Under the pieces are notes generated by a model, which was given only the letters and a program-made list of their open reading frames with translations, made no database searches and was not told the DNA's origin. The translations under genes were made by a program, and so were the position numbers. A stretch of 58,805 nt of DNA from NCBI GenBank assembly GCA_019359245.1, contig JAHHHR010000048.1, positions 1 to 58,805 of the forward strand, given 5' to 3'. Positions 7,383 through 16,179 of this stretch are shown piece after piece. The stretch's first letter is position 1. Each line of letters begins with the position of its first letter. Origin of the DNA: Nostoc desertorum CM1-VF14. Its GTDB lineage: Bacteria > Cyanobacteriota > Cyanobacteriia > Cyanobacteriales > Nostocaceae.

Positions 7383-10300
7383 CTATCTCGTTAAGGTGAG
7401 AGTGCGGCGCTTCGTAACCATCTGATAGGATTCGATGATGTCACCTTCAACCCAATCATTGAATTTATCTATGCCGACACCGCATTCATAACCAGCGTTG
7501 ACTTCACGGGCATCTTCTTTCATCCGTTTTAGGGAATCAAGGACGCCTTCAAAGATCACCTTACCGCCGCGTCGCACCCTGACTTTGCAGTTGCGAACTA
7601 GCTTGCCAGATTGAACGTAGCAACCGGCAACAGCACCGCGACCGACTGGGAAGACGGCACGGACTTCAGTTTGACCCAAGGGTTCTTCGACCAACTCTGG
7701 TTCCAAAAGACCTTCCAAGGCATCTTGGATATCTTCTAGGAGTTTGTAGATTACGTTATATTCTCGGACATCTACACCCGCTTCATCGGCGGCTTGTCTA
7801 GCACCACTGGCAAAGGTGGTGTTAAAGCCAATAATTACAGCATTACTGGCAGCTGCTAAGTCGATATCTGTTTCGGTGATTTCCCCAGCAGTAGCCAAGA
7901 GCATCCGAATTTGGACTTCGTTTTGTGGGATTTGCTTGAGCGCTCCCACAATGGCTTCTACAGAACCTTGTACGTCTCCCTTCAAGATCAAGTTGAGTTC
8001 TTTCAACTCGCCTTCTTGTGCTTGAGCCGACAGGGTTGTAAGGGTGACACGACCTTGTAACAGGCGGGATAGGCGTTGTCTATCGGCGCGATCGCTAGCG
8101 AGTGCTCTGGCTTCTTTTTCGTTCTCGAAGACCTCGAACTCGTCGCCTGCTGCTGGCACATCACTTAAACCTAGTACCTCGACAGCAAAGGAAGGAGAAG
8201 CGATATCTACTCTCTTGCCTCTGTCATCTACCATCGCCCGGACTTTACCAAAAGCCGAGCCAGCTACTAAGATATCTCCCACATGCAGGGTGCCATTCTG
8301 AATTAGCAAGGTAGCAACTGCTCCCTTGGCTTTATCCAGATGTGCTTCAATCACAGTTCCTTTGGCGGTACGATCTGGGTTGGCAGATAGTTCTGCAACC
8401 TCTGCTACTAAGAGAATCATCTCTAAGAGCGTATCCAGGTTTTCACCTCTGATGGCGCTCACCGGAACCATGATTGTCTCACCGCCCCAATCTTCTGCGG
8501 TCAGACCATACTGGGTAAGTTCTTGTTTAACCCGTTCTGGTTGTGCCCCTTCTTTGTCAATTTTGTTGATTGCAACAACAATTGGCACTCCGGCTGCTTG
8601 GGCGTGGCTAACGGCTTCAATGGTTTGAGGACGGACACCATCATCAGCAGCTACTACTAACACGGCAATGTCTGTTACCCGCGCTCCTCTAGCCCGCATC
8701 GCTGTAAAAGCTTCGTGACCAGGAGTATCTAGGAAGACTATCTGCTGTGGTTTGCCCTCATGTTCCACATCCACATGGTATGCACCGATGTGTTGAGTGA
8801 TACCACCAGCTTCGCCAGCAGCCACTTTTGTTTTGCGGATTGAGTCGAGCAGGGTTGTTTTCCCGTGGTCTACGTGACCCATAATTGTCACGACTGGCGG
8901 ACGGCGGTGGAGATATTCTAGGTCTTCTGCGCCGACCATTTCTGTAATTTTCCGAGCTTCTGCTTCTCGCTCGACGGTTTCGACTTCTATTTCTAGTTCT
9001 TTTCCTACCAGGGTAATTGTGGGAATATCTAGATTTTGCGTGATACTCACCGCCATGCCTTTGAGGAACAGGATTTTAACAATCTCTGTATCAGGAACGG
9101 CTAAAACGTCAGACAGTTCTTGCACAGTCAAGGGGCCTGTAATAGTGACCTTTTCGGGACGGTCACGCTTTGTATCGGCTTCTTGTTGGTGGCGACGGTT
9201 ATTGTGATGGTCACGGCTAGAACCAGATTTAGAACCAGGTTTTCTACTTCCTCTAGCAGTTGGGGCGCTAGCAAGGGTTGCCCCTGGCATCTGCACAGGT
9301 CGAGTAGCTTTTGGCTTAGGAGGACGGGCAATGGAAAGGCTGACTTGGACGGTGGCTGGTGAGTCGCTATCGTCATCATCTAGTAAATCTTCTTCAAACT
9401 CATCATCCAGTATCGGCTTGATCCGCTTACCTTTGACGCCAGCTTTAGCCTTCTCTTTAACTTCGTCAATTATTTCCTCTTCTACCCACTTTTTGCCGCC
9501 TTTGGTGGGGCGAGGGGGGCTTGGGCGTTTCAAATCGAGGAGATCGGGTGCGACGACTGGCTCATCACCTAATCCTTGAGATTTGCCCGCTATTCCTGAC
9601 ATCTGTCTGGGTGGAGTAGCGATCGGCATTGCGGCTGCTACTGCTTCACCAGGGCGGGCTGGTCTGGGTCTTTGCCCTTCTCCTAGCTGCGATGGTGCAG
9701 ATGGTCTATTGCCCCTCTGCTCTGGTCTGGTGGGTGCAGGGGTAGGTCGAGCCTGCCTTTGTGGCGCAGATTGCGGAGACTGGTCAGTTGGCAGTTTAGC
9801 AACTCTTGGCTTAATTTGGTCGCGATCGCCTTCGACGGGCCGTTGCCGTTGATCACGCTTGAGGATCGGTTTGTCTGCCTGAGATACTTGCTCATCTGCC
9901 ACCGGGGCTTCTTCCGCCGCTGGTCTTGGCGGTGGGGCAGCTAATTGCGGTTTGATCGGTTTTTCCGCTTTCGGTCTGGGCGGAACTATTTTTTCTGGTT
10001 TTTGGGATGCTATTTTTTCCGGCGCCTGGTTTGGATTTGGCGTTTGTTCCAAGTCCGTAACAGGAGGTTGCTCTTGAGTCTCAGATTGAGTCCGGGGCAC
10101 AGGTCGAGTTGGTGCTGCTGGCTTCATGGGTGAGACTGGTGTAGCGAAAGGCCGTGGTGGAGAGGGAGGATTAGCTTCAGACAAGGCAGCTTGGGTATTG
10201 GTAGCAACTGACGCCTCTGGGGCGTTGGGGGTAGTATTTCTCAATATTTTGGGTTTGCGTATTTCCAAAATTTGCTGTTTGTGGGGTGCAGCAGGTCGGG

Positions 10301-10544
10301 CAGATCCGCCGTTTGGCGGTGAGTTTGGTTTATGGCTGGTTGTACGTAGTTCCTTTTTGGCGGAGACATTCGTTGCTGCGAGTTTTTCCGCAGCCGTGCG
10401 GATGTTTTCTGCCTCGGATTCTGAAATCGTGCTGCTATGGCTTTTGACCGAGATGCTGAGCTGGTCGCAAATTGCTAGTAGCTCTTTGTTATCCAAATTC
10501 AATTCCTTTGATAATTCATAGATTCTAACTTTGCCGTTGTTCAT
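7383..10544 (-). CDS. infB: translation initiation factor IF-2
   Basis: This GTPase (1053 residues) places initiator tRNA on the 30S subunit and promotes subunit joining. An N-terminal IF2_N-like module is visible (VRIYELSKELNLDNKELLAICDQL, about 5-50). It is followed by a very long Pro/Ala/Arg-rich linker (about 65-450), a second IF2_N module (about 465-520), then the G domain from about residue 554 with GHVDHGKTT, DTPGHEAF and NKID. Domains II-IV follow, ending at a KRRTLTLTR terminus. The long linker is usual in cyanobacterial IF-2 and explains the length compared with about 890 in E. coli. It lies downstream of rimP-nusA-ylxR on the same strand. The 483-bp gap to ylxR suggests an internal promoter or processing. 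Confidence 0.98.
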   Translation of the reverse strand: MNNGKVRIYELSKELNLDNKELLAICDQLSISVKSHSSTISESEAENIRTAAEKLAATNVSAKKELRTTSHKPNSPPNGGSARPAAPHKQQILEIRKPKILRNTTPNAPEASVATNTQAALSEANPPSPPRPFATPVSPMKPAAPTRPVPRTQSETQEQPPVTDLEQTPNPNQAPEKIASQKPEKIVPPRPKAEKPIKPQLAAPPPRPAAEEAPVADEQVSQADKPILKRDQRQRPVEGDRDQIKPRVAKLPTDQSPQSAPQRQARPTPAPTRPEQRGNRPSAPSQLGEGQRPRPARPGEAVAAAMPIATPPRQMSGIAGKSQGLGDEPVVAPDLLDLKRPSPPRPTKGGKKWVEEEIIDEVKEKAKAGVKGKRIKPILDDEFEEDLLDDDDSDSPATVQVSLSIARPPKPKATRPVQMPGATLASAPTARGSRKPGSKSGSSRDHHNNRRHQQEADTKRDRPEKVTITGPLTVQELSDVLAVPDTEIVKILFLKGMAVSITQNLDIPTITLVGKELEIEVETVEREAEARKITEMVGAEDLEYLHRRPPVVTIMGHVDHGKTTLLDSIRKTKVAAGEAGGITQHIGAYHVDVEHEGKPQQIVFLDTPGHEAFTAMRARGARVTDIAVLVVAADDGVRPQTIEAVSHAQAAGVPIVVAINKIDKEGAQPERVKQELTQYGLTAEDWGGETIMVPVSAIRGENLDTLLEMILLVAEVAELSANPDRTAKGTVIEAHLDKAKGAVATLLIQNGTLHVGDILVAGSAFGKVRAMVDDRGKRVDIASPSFAVEVLGLSDVPAAGDEFEVFENEKEARALASDRADRQRLSRLLQGRVTLTTLSAQAQEGELKELNLILKGDVQGSVEAIVGALKQIPQNEVQIRMLLATAGEITETDIDLAAASNAVIIGFNTTFASGARQAADEAGVDVREYNVIYKLLEDIQDALEGLLEPELVEEPLGQTEVRAVFPVGRGAVAGCYVQSGKLVRNCKVRVRRGGKVIFEGVLDSLKRMKEDAREVNAGYECGVGIDKFNDWVEGDIIESYQMVTKRRTLTLTR

Positions 10545-11027
10545 CCACTCTTCCCCTTTAATTTACAGTTTTAGCGGATGGTTGCCTGGTTTGCGACATC
10601 TCCATCCTTGGATTACTGTTTTTAGACTGCCGTTCAGTTGTTGCCGGTGCCTCCAATCAGGAAAGAGAGATGTTTCGGTTTAATAATGGCATCCCCACCA
10701 GGAATGATGGTTGAGGGACACCCATAAAAATTTTTTAAATAAAAGATTTTTATAGGAACCCCTGACGCCGAACTGCGCCTGAGCGCTACCAGGTTGCCAT
10801 TTTGTAGTTTCTTGTTTTGGTGATTCTGAGCCTTCCACAACACAATCTATTACATCTTGTTGTTCTGGGAATCTTGCCTCGCCCCTCTTAATTATTGGAG
10901 AGCCGAATGCCTTTTACACCCATTTACTATTTTGGCACTAACCTTAACGATCAACAGAGGGTGTCATGAAAGCTCGACTTCGGCTTTCGCACAATTCCTC
11001 TAGTATGACGTCACAAAGTTGTTCCAA
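10545..11027. other. gap between ylxR and infB
   Basis: These 483 bp lie inside the nusA-infB cluster. An AT-rich inverted repeat, ATAAAAAT (10724-10731)/ATTTTTAT (10746-10753), and a GAAAGC/GCTTTC hairpin near 10967-10988 are visible. A 69-codon open frame (10634-10843, minus) lacks a convincing ribosome site and a protein-like composition and was not called. An infB promoter or leader is the likely content. Confidence 0.45.
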
Positions 11028-11297
11028 CTAAATTTGGTTTTGGGTATTGGTGCGGGCTAGACGTTGCGACAAGCTTTGGTACAGTGTTTCTGGCACTGAT
11101 GCATGTAGCGATCGCCCTAGTCGATTTTTTTTTTGAGCTGCTTGTAGGCAACTCGTTTGCGGACAAATATAGGCAGAACGCCCCATGCCCTGATCTAATT
11201 GTACCTTTCCCGATGGAAAGACGCGGACAATCCGCCAAAACTCATCTTTTGAGCCTACTTTCCGGCAACTAACGCAGCGCCGATAATTTGGTTTCAT
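11028..11297 (-). CDS. ylxR: YlxR/RnpM-family RNA-binding protein
   Basis: The protein (89 residues) has the YlxR fold signatures: RRCVSCRKVGSKDEFWRIVR at the N-terminus, then GRSAYICPQTSCLQAAQKKNRLGRSL. The paired Cys residues and basic surface fit an RNA-binding role. Family members have been reported to bind RNase P RNA (RnpM). It lies between nusA and infB, the canonical YlxR position, 148 bp after nusA. Start: the ATG that leaves the full CVSC region with an 8-residue lead. Confidence 0.93.
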   Translation of the reverse strand: MKPNYRRCVSCRKVGSKDEFWRIVRVFPSGKVQLDQGMGRSAYICPQTSCLQAAQKKNRLGRSLHASVPETLYQSLSQRLARTNTQNQI

Positions 11298-11445
11298 CGA
11301 TTCTCTGTGATCTTAGTCCAGCATTCTGGGTGTAAAAATAAGTTTTCTATTACTATTTTTTACTTATACCAAGGCATCTTTCAGAAAATAATCTTTGAGA
11401 CTCGGACTACAATCAACATTATCAAAACTTTACAACGTTTATCAA

Positions 11446-12723
11446 TTACTCGTCGTCGTTAGTATCAAAAGTATCCTCCTCTTCTAATTCTTCTTGATTG
11501 TCATCTTCTAATTCTTCCTCAAACTCAAGCTCGTCTTCTTCTGATTGATATTTTGCTCTTACAGCCGCAAATTTCTCATCCTCTCCTGCATAGTCGTATT
11601 TAGCTTTGTCTTTGATGTCTATTTTCCAACCAGTCAGACGGGCTGCCAAACGGACATTTTGTCCTTCTTTACCAATGGCTAAACTAAGTTGATCTTCAGC
11701 CACGAGTACGTGAGTTTGCCGGGATTCTGGATCCATCAGGCGTACTTCATCCACCCGTGCTGGACTTAAGGCATTGGCAATATATGTTGCTGGATCTGGC
11801 GACCAACGAATTACATCTATTTTCTCACCGCGTAATTCGTTGACTACCACTTGAATTCGCGATCCCCTGGCTCCGATACAAGCGCCAACTGGGTCTACAT
11901 CGCGATCAAGGGTATCTACTGCTATTTTAGTCCGGGGGCCGACATAACGGGAGGGGGGGTTTGCCTCCCTAGCTACGGCAACTATCCGTACCACTTCATC
12001 TTCAATTTCTGGGACTTCGTTGGCAAATAGATAAACCACCAAACCAGCATCGGCGCGAGACACAAGTAACTGTGGTCCTCGTTGCTGACCTTGGGAGACT
12101 TTTTTGAGATACACCTTGAAGGTGGCATTTGCCCGATAATTATCGTTGGGTAGCTGTTCCCGCTTCGGTAATTCGGCTTCTACTTCTGGCTGACCAAAGC
12201 CACTGCTAACTGCCAGAACCACAGACTGCCTCTCAAACCGCAGGACTCTTGCTTGTAGGACAGTTCCTTCTAAATCTTGGAACTCTTCTTGCACCATTTG
12301 GCGCTGTTGATCCCGCAATTTTTGCGCCAATACCTGCTTGGTTTGCATCGCCGCCATCCGACCAAACTCTCCTTGATCGGGAGTCACATCCAACACCACA
12401 GAGTCCCCTAACTGCGCTTCGGGAGCTACTTGTTGGACTTCGTCTAGGGAAATCTGATGGTCTGTGTTAGTGACTTCTTCGACAATAGTTTTGGTGGAAA
12501 GAACGCGAAATCCTTCTCCGTCAATATCGAGTTCTACTTCAAAATTCTCAAAATAATCTTCGTCAAACTGTTTGCGCTCTAAATTTTGGGCGCGACGATA
12601 ACGTTCGTAGCCTTTGAGTAGTGCTTCTCTAATAGCTGATTGAACTGCAAGACGGGGTAAATTCCGCTCATGACTTATACTTTCAATTAATTCTTTTAAT
12701 CCAGGTAAAGTAACCATTGACAT
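11446..12723 (-). CDS. nusA: transcription termination/antitermination factor NusA
   Basis: The NusA protein has the N-terminal RNA-polymerase-binding domain (LPGLKELIESISHERNLPRLAVQSAIREAL), an S1 domain (about 135-200), then two KH domains (VDPVGACIGARGSRIQVVVNELRGEKIDVI and LSLAIGKEGQNVRLAARLTGWKIDI). It ends in a strongly acidic tail. It lacks the C-terminal AR repeats of E. coli NusA, as is normal in cyanobacteria. Start: the ATG at 12723 has AAGGAG with a 7-nt spacer, whereas an upstream in-frame TTG (12729) is too close to the same site. That gives 425 residues. It binds elongating RNA polymerase and nascent RNA. Upstream rimP is separated by 200 bp of tandem repeat. Confidence 0.97.
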   Translation of the reverse strand: MSMVTLPGLKELIESISHERNLPRLAVQSAIREALLKGYERYRRAQNLERKQFDEDYFENFEVELDIDGEGFRVLSTKTIVEEVTNTDHQISLDEVQQVAPEAQLGDSVVLDVTPDQGEFGRMAAMQTKQVLAQKLRDQQRQMVQEEFQDLEGTVLQARVLRFERQSVVLAVSSGFGQPEVEAELPKREQLPNDNYRANATFKVYLKKVSQGQQRGPQLLVSRADAGLVVYLFANEVPEIEDEVVRIVAVAREANPPSRYVGPRTKIAVDTLDRDVDPVGACIGARGSRIQVVVNELRGEKIDVIRWSPDPATYIANALSPARVDEVRLMDPESRQTHVLVAEDQLSLAIGKEGQNVRLAARLTGWKIDIKDKAKYDYAGEDEKFAAVRAKYQSEEDELEFEEELEDDNQEELEEEDTFDTNDDE

Positions 12724-12744
12724 AAGCAATCTCCTTTAAAAATT

Positions 12745-12912
12745 AGGGAGTGGGGACTGGGCATTGGGCATGAGGCATGGGGCATGGGGCATGAGGCATG
12801 GGGCATTGGGTGCAAAGGTAAAAGACTTGCAGCAACTTACCCTCTGCTCCTCTGCTCCTCTGCTCCTCTGCTCCTCCAATCCCTTAGTCCCTAGTCCCTA
12901 GTCCCTAGCCTC
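12745..12912. repeat. STRR tandem tracts between rimP and nusA
   Basis: Several different short tandem repeats are stacked: GGGCATGAGGCATG/GGGCATTGGG units (about 12763-12812), CTCTGCTCCT repeated four to five times (about 12842-12878), and TAGTCCC repeated (about 12884-12908). They fill almost the entire 200-bp space inside an operon of essential genes. Copy number is probably variable between strains. Confidence 0.85.
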
Positions 12913-12923
12913 TAATCACTCGT

Positions 12924-13385
12924 TTATCGGCGCTCGTCTAGCTGCACCTTAGTAATTAGGGAGCGGGGAATTTCGACTACACGACCTTTTTGGTTTAAGT
13001 AAAGTGCTGTCTCATCCCGGCGAATCAACTGACCAATCCACTCTTGTTGTCCGTCGTAGGGTGGCGAAGTGGAGATGATGACAGGAAATCCTTTAAAGGA
13101 AATAAACTCCCTGTCTGTTACCAGCTGCCGCGAAATACCAGGACTAGAGACTTCCAAGACATAGGCATCTGGAACGATTTGGGCAGTGTCTAAGGAGGCT
13201 TCTAAAGCACGGCTCATCCTCTCACAATCATTTAACCCGGTGTCTTGCTCAGGATTGCGAATGTCTACGCGCAACACTGGTGGACTTTGATTAGTGTGAA
13301 AAACTACGCCAACCACTTCCAATCCCAGTTCTTCTGCCACTGGTGTCGCCAAATCAATAATTTGTGGAACTAAAGGATGAGCCAT
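12924..13385 (-). CDS. rimP: ribosome maturation factor RimP
   Basis: This 153-residue protein is needed for 30S subunit maturation. It shows the RimP N-domain (VPQIIDLATPVAEELGLEVVGVVF; VLRVDIRNPEQDTGLNDCERMSRALEASLD) and the diagnostic YVLEVSSPGISRQL segment, followed by the SH3-like C-domain ending KVQLDERR. The longer open frame (to 13466) would add 27 unrelated residues. The ATG at 13385 gives MAHPLVPQ and the family's usual length, so I chose it, although no strong Shine-Dalgarno precedes it. It is first gene of the rimP-nusA-ylxR-infB series. Confidence 0.95.
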   Translation of the reverse strand: MAHPLVPQIIDLATPVAEELGLEVVGVVFHTNQSPPVLRVDIRNPEQDTGLNDCERMSRALEASLDTAQIVPDAYVLEVSSPGISRQLVTDREFISFKGFPVIISTSPPYDGQQEWIGQLIRRDETALYLNQKGRVVEIPRSLITKVQLDERR

Positions 13386-13506
13386 GAGAAAATTCAATAA
13401 AAAAAGTGGGCACTGACCCACTTCCTGCGATAGGTATATCTTCCAAGAAGTCTTGTGACGAACCAATTATGATTCGCCTAATTCGTAGTTTAGCGCATTT
13501 ATTGGA

Positions 13507-13548
13507 TAGTCAATAGTCATTGGGCATTGGGCATTGGGCATTGGGAAA
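13507..13548. repeat. STRR tract (CATTGGG repeats)
   Basis: Four tandem units of the heptamer family GGGCATT/CATTGGG lie upstream of rimP. The same unit type recurs near 12800 and 31365, showing genome-wide dispersal. Confidence 0.8.
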
Positions 13549-13615
13549 GAGGAGGCAGTTTTTGCTGGAGGCAGAAGTTCTTTAATTTTGAATTTTGAAT
13601 TGATTTCTCCCTGCC

Positions 13616-15034
13616 TCATCTTTTCACTACTGCTGGAACTGATACTTGTGTTCGTAGCTGTCTGGTTTGCTCGATAATTTGGTCTATGTCTTCTTGGGAC
13701 AAACGCTGGACGTAGTTGATTTTGATTTCCTCTAAGAAGTCAAAAAGTAAACTCTGAATTTCTGAGAGTACGTGTTTTTCCTTTATTTGAGATCCTAAGA
13801 CTTTGCTAAAGGTTTCTACTAGTTGACTGGTGAGTTTTGCGCCAACAGGATCTTCAACAGCACTAACTAACGTTTTATAAAGATTAGTTGTGATTTGAGT
13901 CGCCAGTTGTTCGCTTAACTGGGTTTGAGCTTGTCCCACGCCAGGGAGGTTTTGGAGGTTGCGGTAGACGGGGACTTGATGGAATACGGTTTCGATGTTG
14001 TGGCGCAAAATGGCTACGATCGCAGGTTGGATTTCGGGTAACACTTGGTAGACAATTGTCTTTACTAAAAGACCTGCGATCGCTTCCACCTCATTTACAT
14101 TATTAATATCTATGTAGGGACGTAAATTTTCTTGTTGCAGTAGCCAACGCGTAAACTCACCCTTCTGAATTGAACCCTGAACCTGATTAATTACCCTTAC
14201 CACTACTACTTCTGTGAGTTCTTCGGCGAAATTGGCGACAATCCCCTGATGAATTTGCTTTCGCACTGGATGCAAATTTAATAATCGCGCTTGATCGAGG
14301 CGGACTAATACTGGTAATATTCGCAACCACCGCCAAAATGGCAGTACTAAAAATAGGTCGTACCAACGCCATAATAGTGCTTCAAACCAGCTTAAACCAG
14401 GATGTCGGCGTCTTATCAAGAAACTACGCCCCAGCAATTCTACGCCAAATAAAACCACAAAGGGTAAGTCAAGAATCCAGAAATTATCAACAAATTCGCC
14501 ATTTTCACCGATTTGGCGGTAGTAGTTAGAGGCAATTAAAGGGCGGATGCTCTGGTTAAAAAAATTAATTTCTTCAACCCAGCCATTTTGTGAGAGATAT
14601 GACTGACTCCAAAATGTGGCAAAGGACTGTTTTGCAGATTCATTAGCGATGCGCGATCGCATCCGATTTTTGATTTTTTCCAGAGTCCCACTTTTATTCA
14701 CTCCCGCAAACGGGTTAGTGTCAACCATTTCGTTGCTAAGACGCCTTATTTCCTCTAGTCTGCTATTTACCTGAGGCGACTGTAACCCTGTTTGACTGAC
14801 TTGTTTTTCTAATGCCTTTACTGTTTCTAGATAATTTTTTGTGTCTCGATTGGTTTCAATACCTTTTATTGGGTCATAGATATGAATAATTTGAGGAAGT
14901 TTTCGTAAGTAGAAATCTCGCCAAGGTACATAACTTAAATCAAACAAAACTAAAGCTAAATTTACGGTGGCAGTAATTGCCATAATTCTTTCAAACCAAA
15001 GATTCCGCTGCTTAGAAGATTTTATATCTTTCAT
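13616..15034 (-). CDS. membrane protein with voltage-sensor-like domain, no pore
   Basis: I do not recognise a named family. The 472-residue protein has one N-terminal membrane segment (about 16-36), then a ~145-residue extramembrane loop. Two to three close segments follow (about 184-207 and 221-247). These resemble S2-S4 of voltage-sensor domains. F196-x-x-E199-x-x-x-R203 matches the S2 charge-transfer motif, and D226-x5-P232 matches S3. An Arg-bearing helix follows (R235, R238, R245, R250). No S5-pore-S6 region follows. Instead there is a ~220-residue soluble helical tail (residues about 255-472). It is encoded just upstream of rimP on the same strand, 230 bp away across STRR repeats. The channel-like reading is inference from motif spacing; an unrelated cyanobacterial membrane family remains possible. 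Confidence 0.75.
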   Translation of the reverse strand: MKDIKSSKQRNLWFERIMAITATVNLALVLFDLSYVPWRDFYLRKLPQIIHIYDPIKGIETNRDTKNYLETVKALEKQVSQTGLQSPQVNSRLEEIRRLSNEMVDTNPFAGVNKSGTLEKIKNRMRSRIANESAKQSFATFWSQSYLSQNGWVEEINFFNQSIRPLIASNYYRQIGENGEFVDNFWILDLPFVVLFGVELLGRSFLIRRRHPGLSWFEALLWRWYDLFLVLPFWRWLRILPVLVRLDQARLLNLHPVRKQIHQGIVANFAEELTEVVVVRVINQVQGSIQKGEFTRWLLQQENLRPYIDINNVNEVEAIAGLLVKTIVYQVLPEIQPAIVAILRHNIETVFHQVPVYRNLQNLPGVGQAQTQLSEQLATQITTNLYKTLVSAVEDPVGAKLTSQLVETFSKVLGSQIKEKHVLSEIQSLLFDFLEEIKINYVQRLSQEDIDQIIEQTRQLRTQVSVPAVVKR

Positions 15035-15350
15035 ACTAAGTTATATATTATACATTTAGTAACTATCCTATCTCTAAGTTGACATAGGTGACAGATGTAT
15101 GCGCTACTGTAATTTAATGTTCAAGGGGTATATTCGATTTAAACAATAACCTCTGTATCTCTGCTAGTACAAGATACTCCTTTTGATGGATGACACAAAT
15201 TAATTTCTGTTGCTCAAATAAAACTTGAAAAAATAAATCACGAATTATTCAAAAAATATTAAAAAATAGCGAAAAAAGTTATTAAACAAACTTAAAATGC
15301 AGCTGTTAATGTTTATAATCCTGCTGATTTAACCCAAAGGAGTTTTGAGT
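15035..15350. other. divergent promoter region
   Basis: This AT-rich region separates the starts of the voltage-sensor-like gene (-) and the peptidoglycan-binding protein gene (+). Apart from the AAAGGAG ribosome site at 15336-15342 (which fixes the start of the next gene at 15351), no repeat, hairpin or RNA gene was recognised. Confidence 0.5.
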
Positions 15351-16148
15351 ATGTGGTGTGGGTTTGGAAAATCAAGCGCGACCTTTGCTGTTACTTGCCT
15401 GATAACTGCTAGCATGGTAAGTGTAGACACAGGTTTCGCAGCCCCTCAAGGTAGATATACACCCGAGCAATTCCGTTCTGTGTTGCGAGGATTAGGCTAT
15501 AACGTCAAGGTAACAAATAGGTCTTTGACGGATGAGGAAACTAGAAAGGCAATTCGTGAATTTCAGACAGGTTATAAGCTAAAACCAGTTGATGGGATAG
15601 CAGGGCCAAAAACCCAGGATTTTGCTGCTAACATCGTTCGAATTTTGGAAGCAAATTTGAATGCAGTAGTAAAACCAAATCCTCCCCTGGTACGCAATCA
15701 TTTGTATGATTCCCGCACGGAAGCAGTGGTGAAGGAGTACCAGAAGAAATATCAGTTGTCAGAAACTGGTATTGCTAATTTAGCACTCCGCCAAAAGCTG
15801 AATGAAGAAGCAAAGACAGTCTTCGGTCAGCCAACACCAACACCGAGAGCTACCCCAACACCGGGAGCTACACCAACACCGAAAGCTACCCCAACACCGA
15901 GAGCTACCCCAACACCGGGAGCTACCCCAACACCAGGAGCTACCCCAACACCGAGAGCTACCCCAACACCGGGAGCTACCCCAACACCGGGAGCTACCCC
16001 AACACCAGGAGCTACCCCAACACCGGGAGCTACCCCAACACCGGGAGCTACCCCAACACCGAGAGCTACCCCAACACCAGGAGCTACCCCAACACCAGGA
16101 GCTACCCCAACACCGGGAACTACCCCAACACCGGGAACTACACCCTAG
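15351..16148 (+). CDS. exported peptidoglycan-binding protein with TPTPGA tail
   Basis: The 265-residue protein starts with a Sec signal peptide (MWCGFGKSSATFAVT..., cleavage near GFAA-PQ). Next come two peptidoglycan-binding-like modules. The first is RYTPEQFRSVLRGLGYNV ... AIREFQTGYKLKPVDGIAGPKTQ. The second is RNHLYDSRTEAVVKEYQKKYQLSETGIANLALRQKL. The C-terminal third is 17 copies of the hexapeptide TPTP(G/R/K)(A/T), a flexible, probably wall-spanning linker with nothing after it. The start at ATG 15351 has AAAGGAG 8 nt upstream; an in-frame TTG (15345) is too close. By inference the protein is periplasmic and wall-attached. The repeat tail could be glycosylated, but that is only a guess from its Thr/Pro content. 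Confidence 0.85.
   Translation: MWCGFGKSSATFAVTCLITASMVSVDTGFAAPQGRYTPEQFRSVLRGLGYNVKVTNRSLTDEETRKAIREFQTGYKLKPVDGIAGPKTQDFAANIVRILEANLNAVVKPNPPLVRNHLYDSRTEAVVKEYQKKYQLSETGIANLALRQKLNEEAKTVFGQPTPTPRATPTPGATPTPKATPTPRATPTPGATPTPGATPTPRATPTPGATPTPGATPTPGATPTPGATPTPGATPTPRATPTPGATPTPGATPTPGTTPTPGTTP
15834..16139 (+). repeat. 17 tandem 18-bp units encoding TPTPxA
   Basis: Units of the type ACACCGGGAGCTACCCCA repeat 17 times without frame break. Variants are G/R/K at residue 5 and A/T at residue 6. The 18-bp unit also leaves a second forward frame open, so a spurious overlapping open frame appears. Contraction or expansion would preserve the frame. Confidence 0.95.
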
Positions 16149-16179
16149 TCCCTACCAAAAACTTCTACCTCAAAACCTC

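Noticed and set aside
10634..10843. 69-codon minus-strand frame between ylxR and infB
   Set aside because: It is on the operon strand, but without a ribosome site, with an AT-rich palindrome inside and no recognisable family. I recall annotated small genes at this place in other strains, so it stays possible but unsupported.
12745..12912. possible CRISPR array in the tandem repeats
   Set aside because: Units are 7-10 bp, directly abutting, with no unique spacers and no cas genes nearby. They are STRR repeats.
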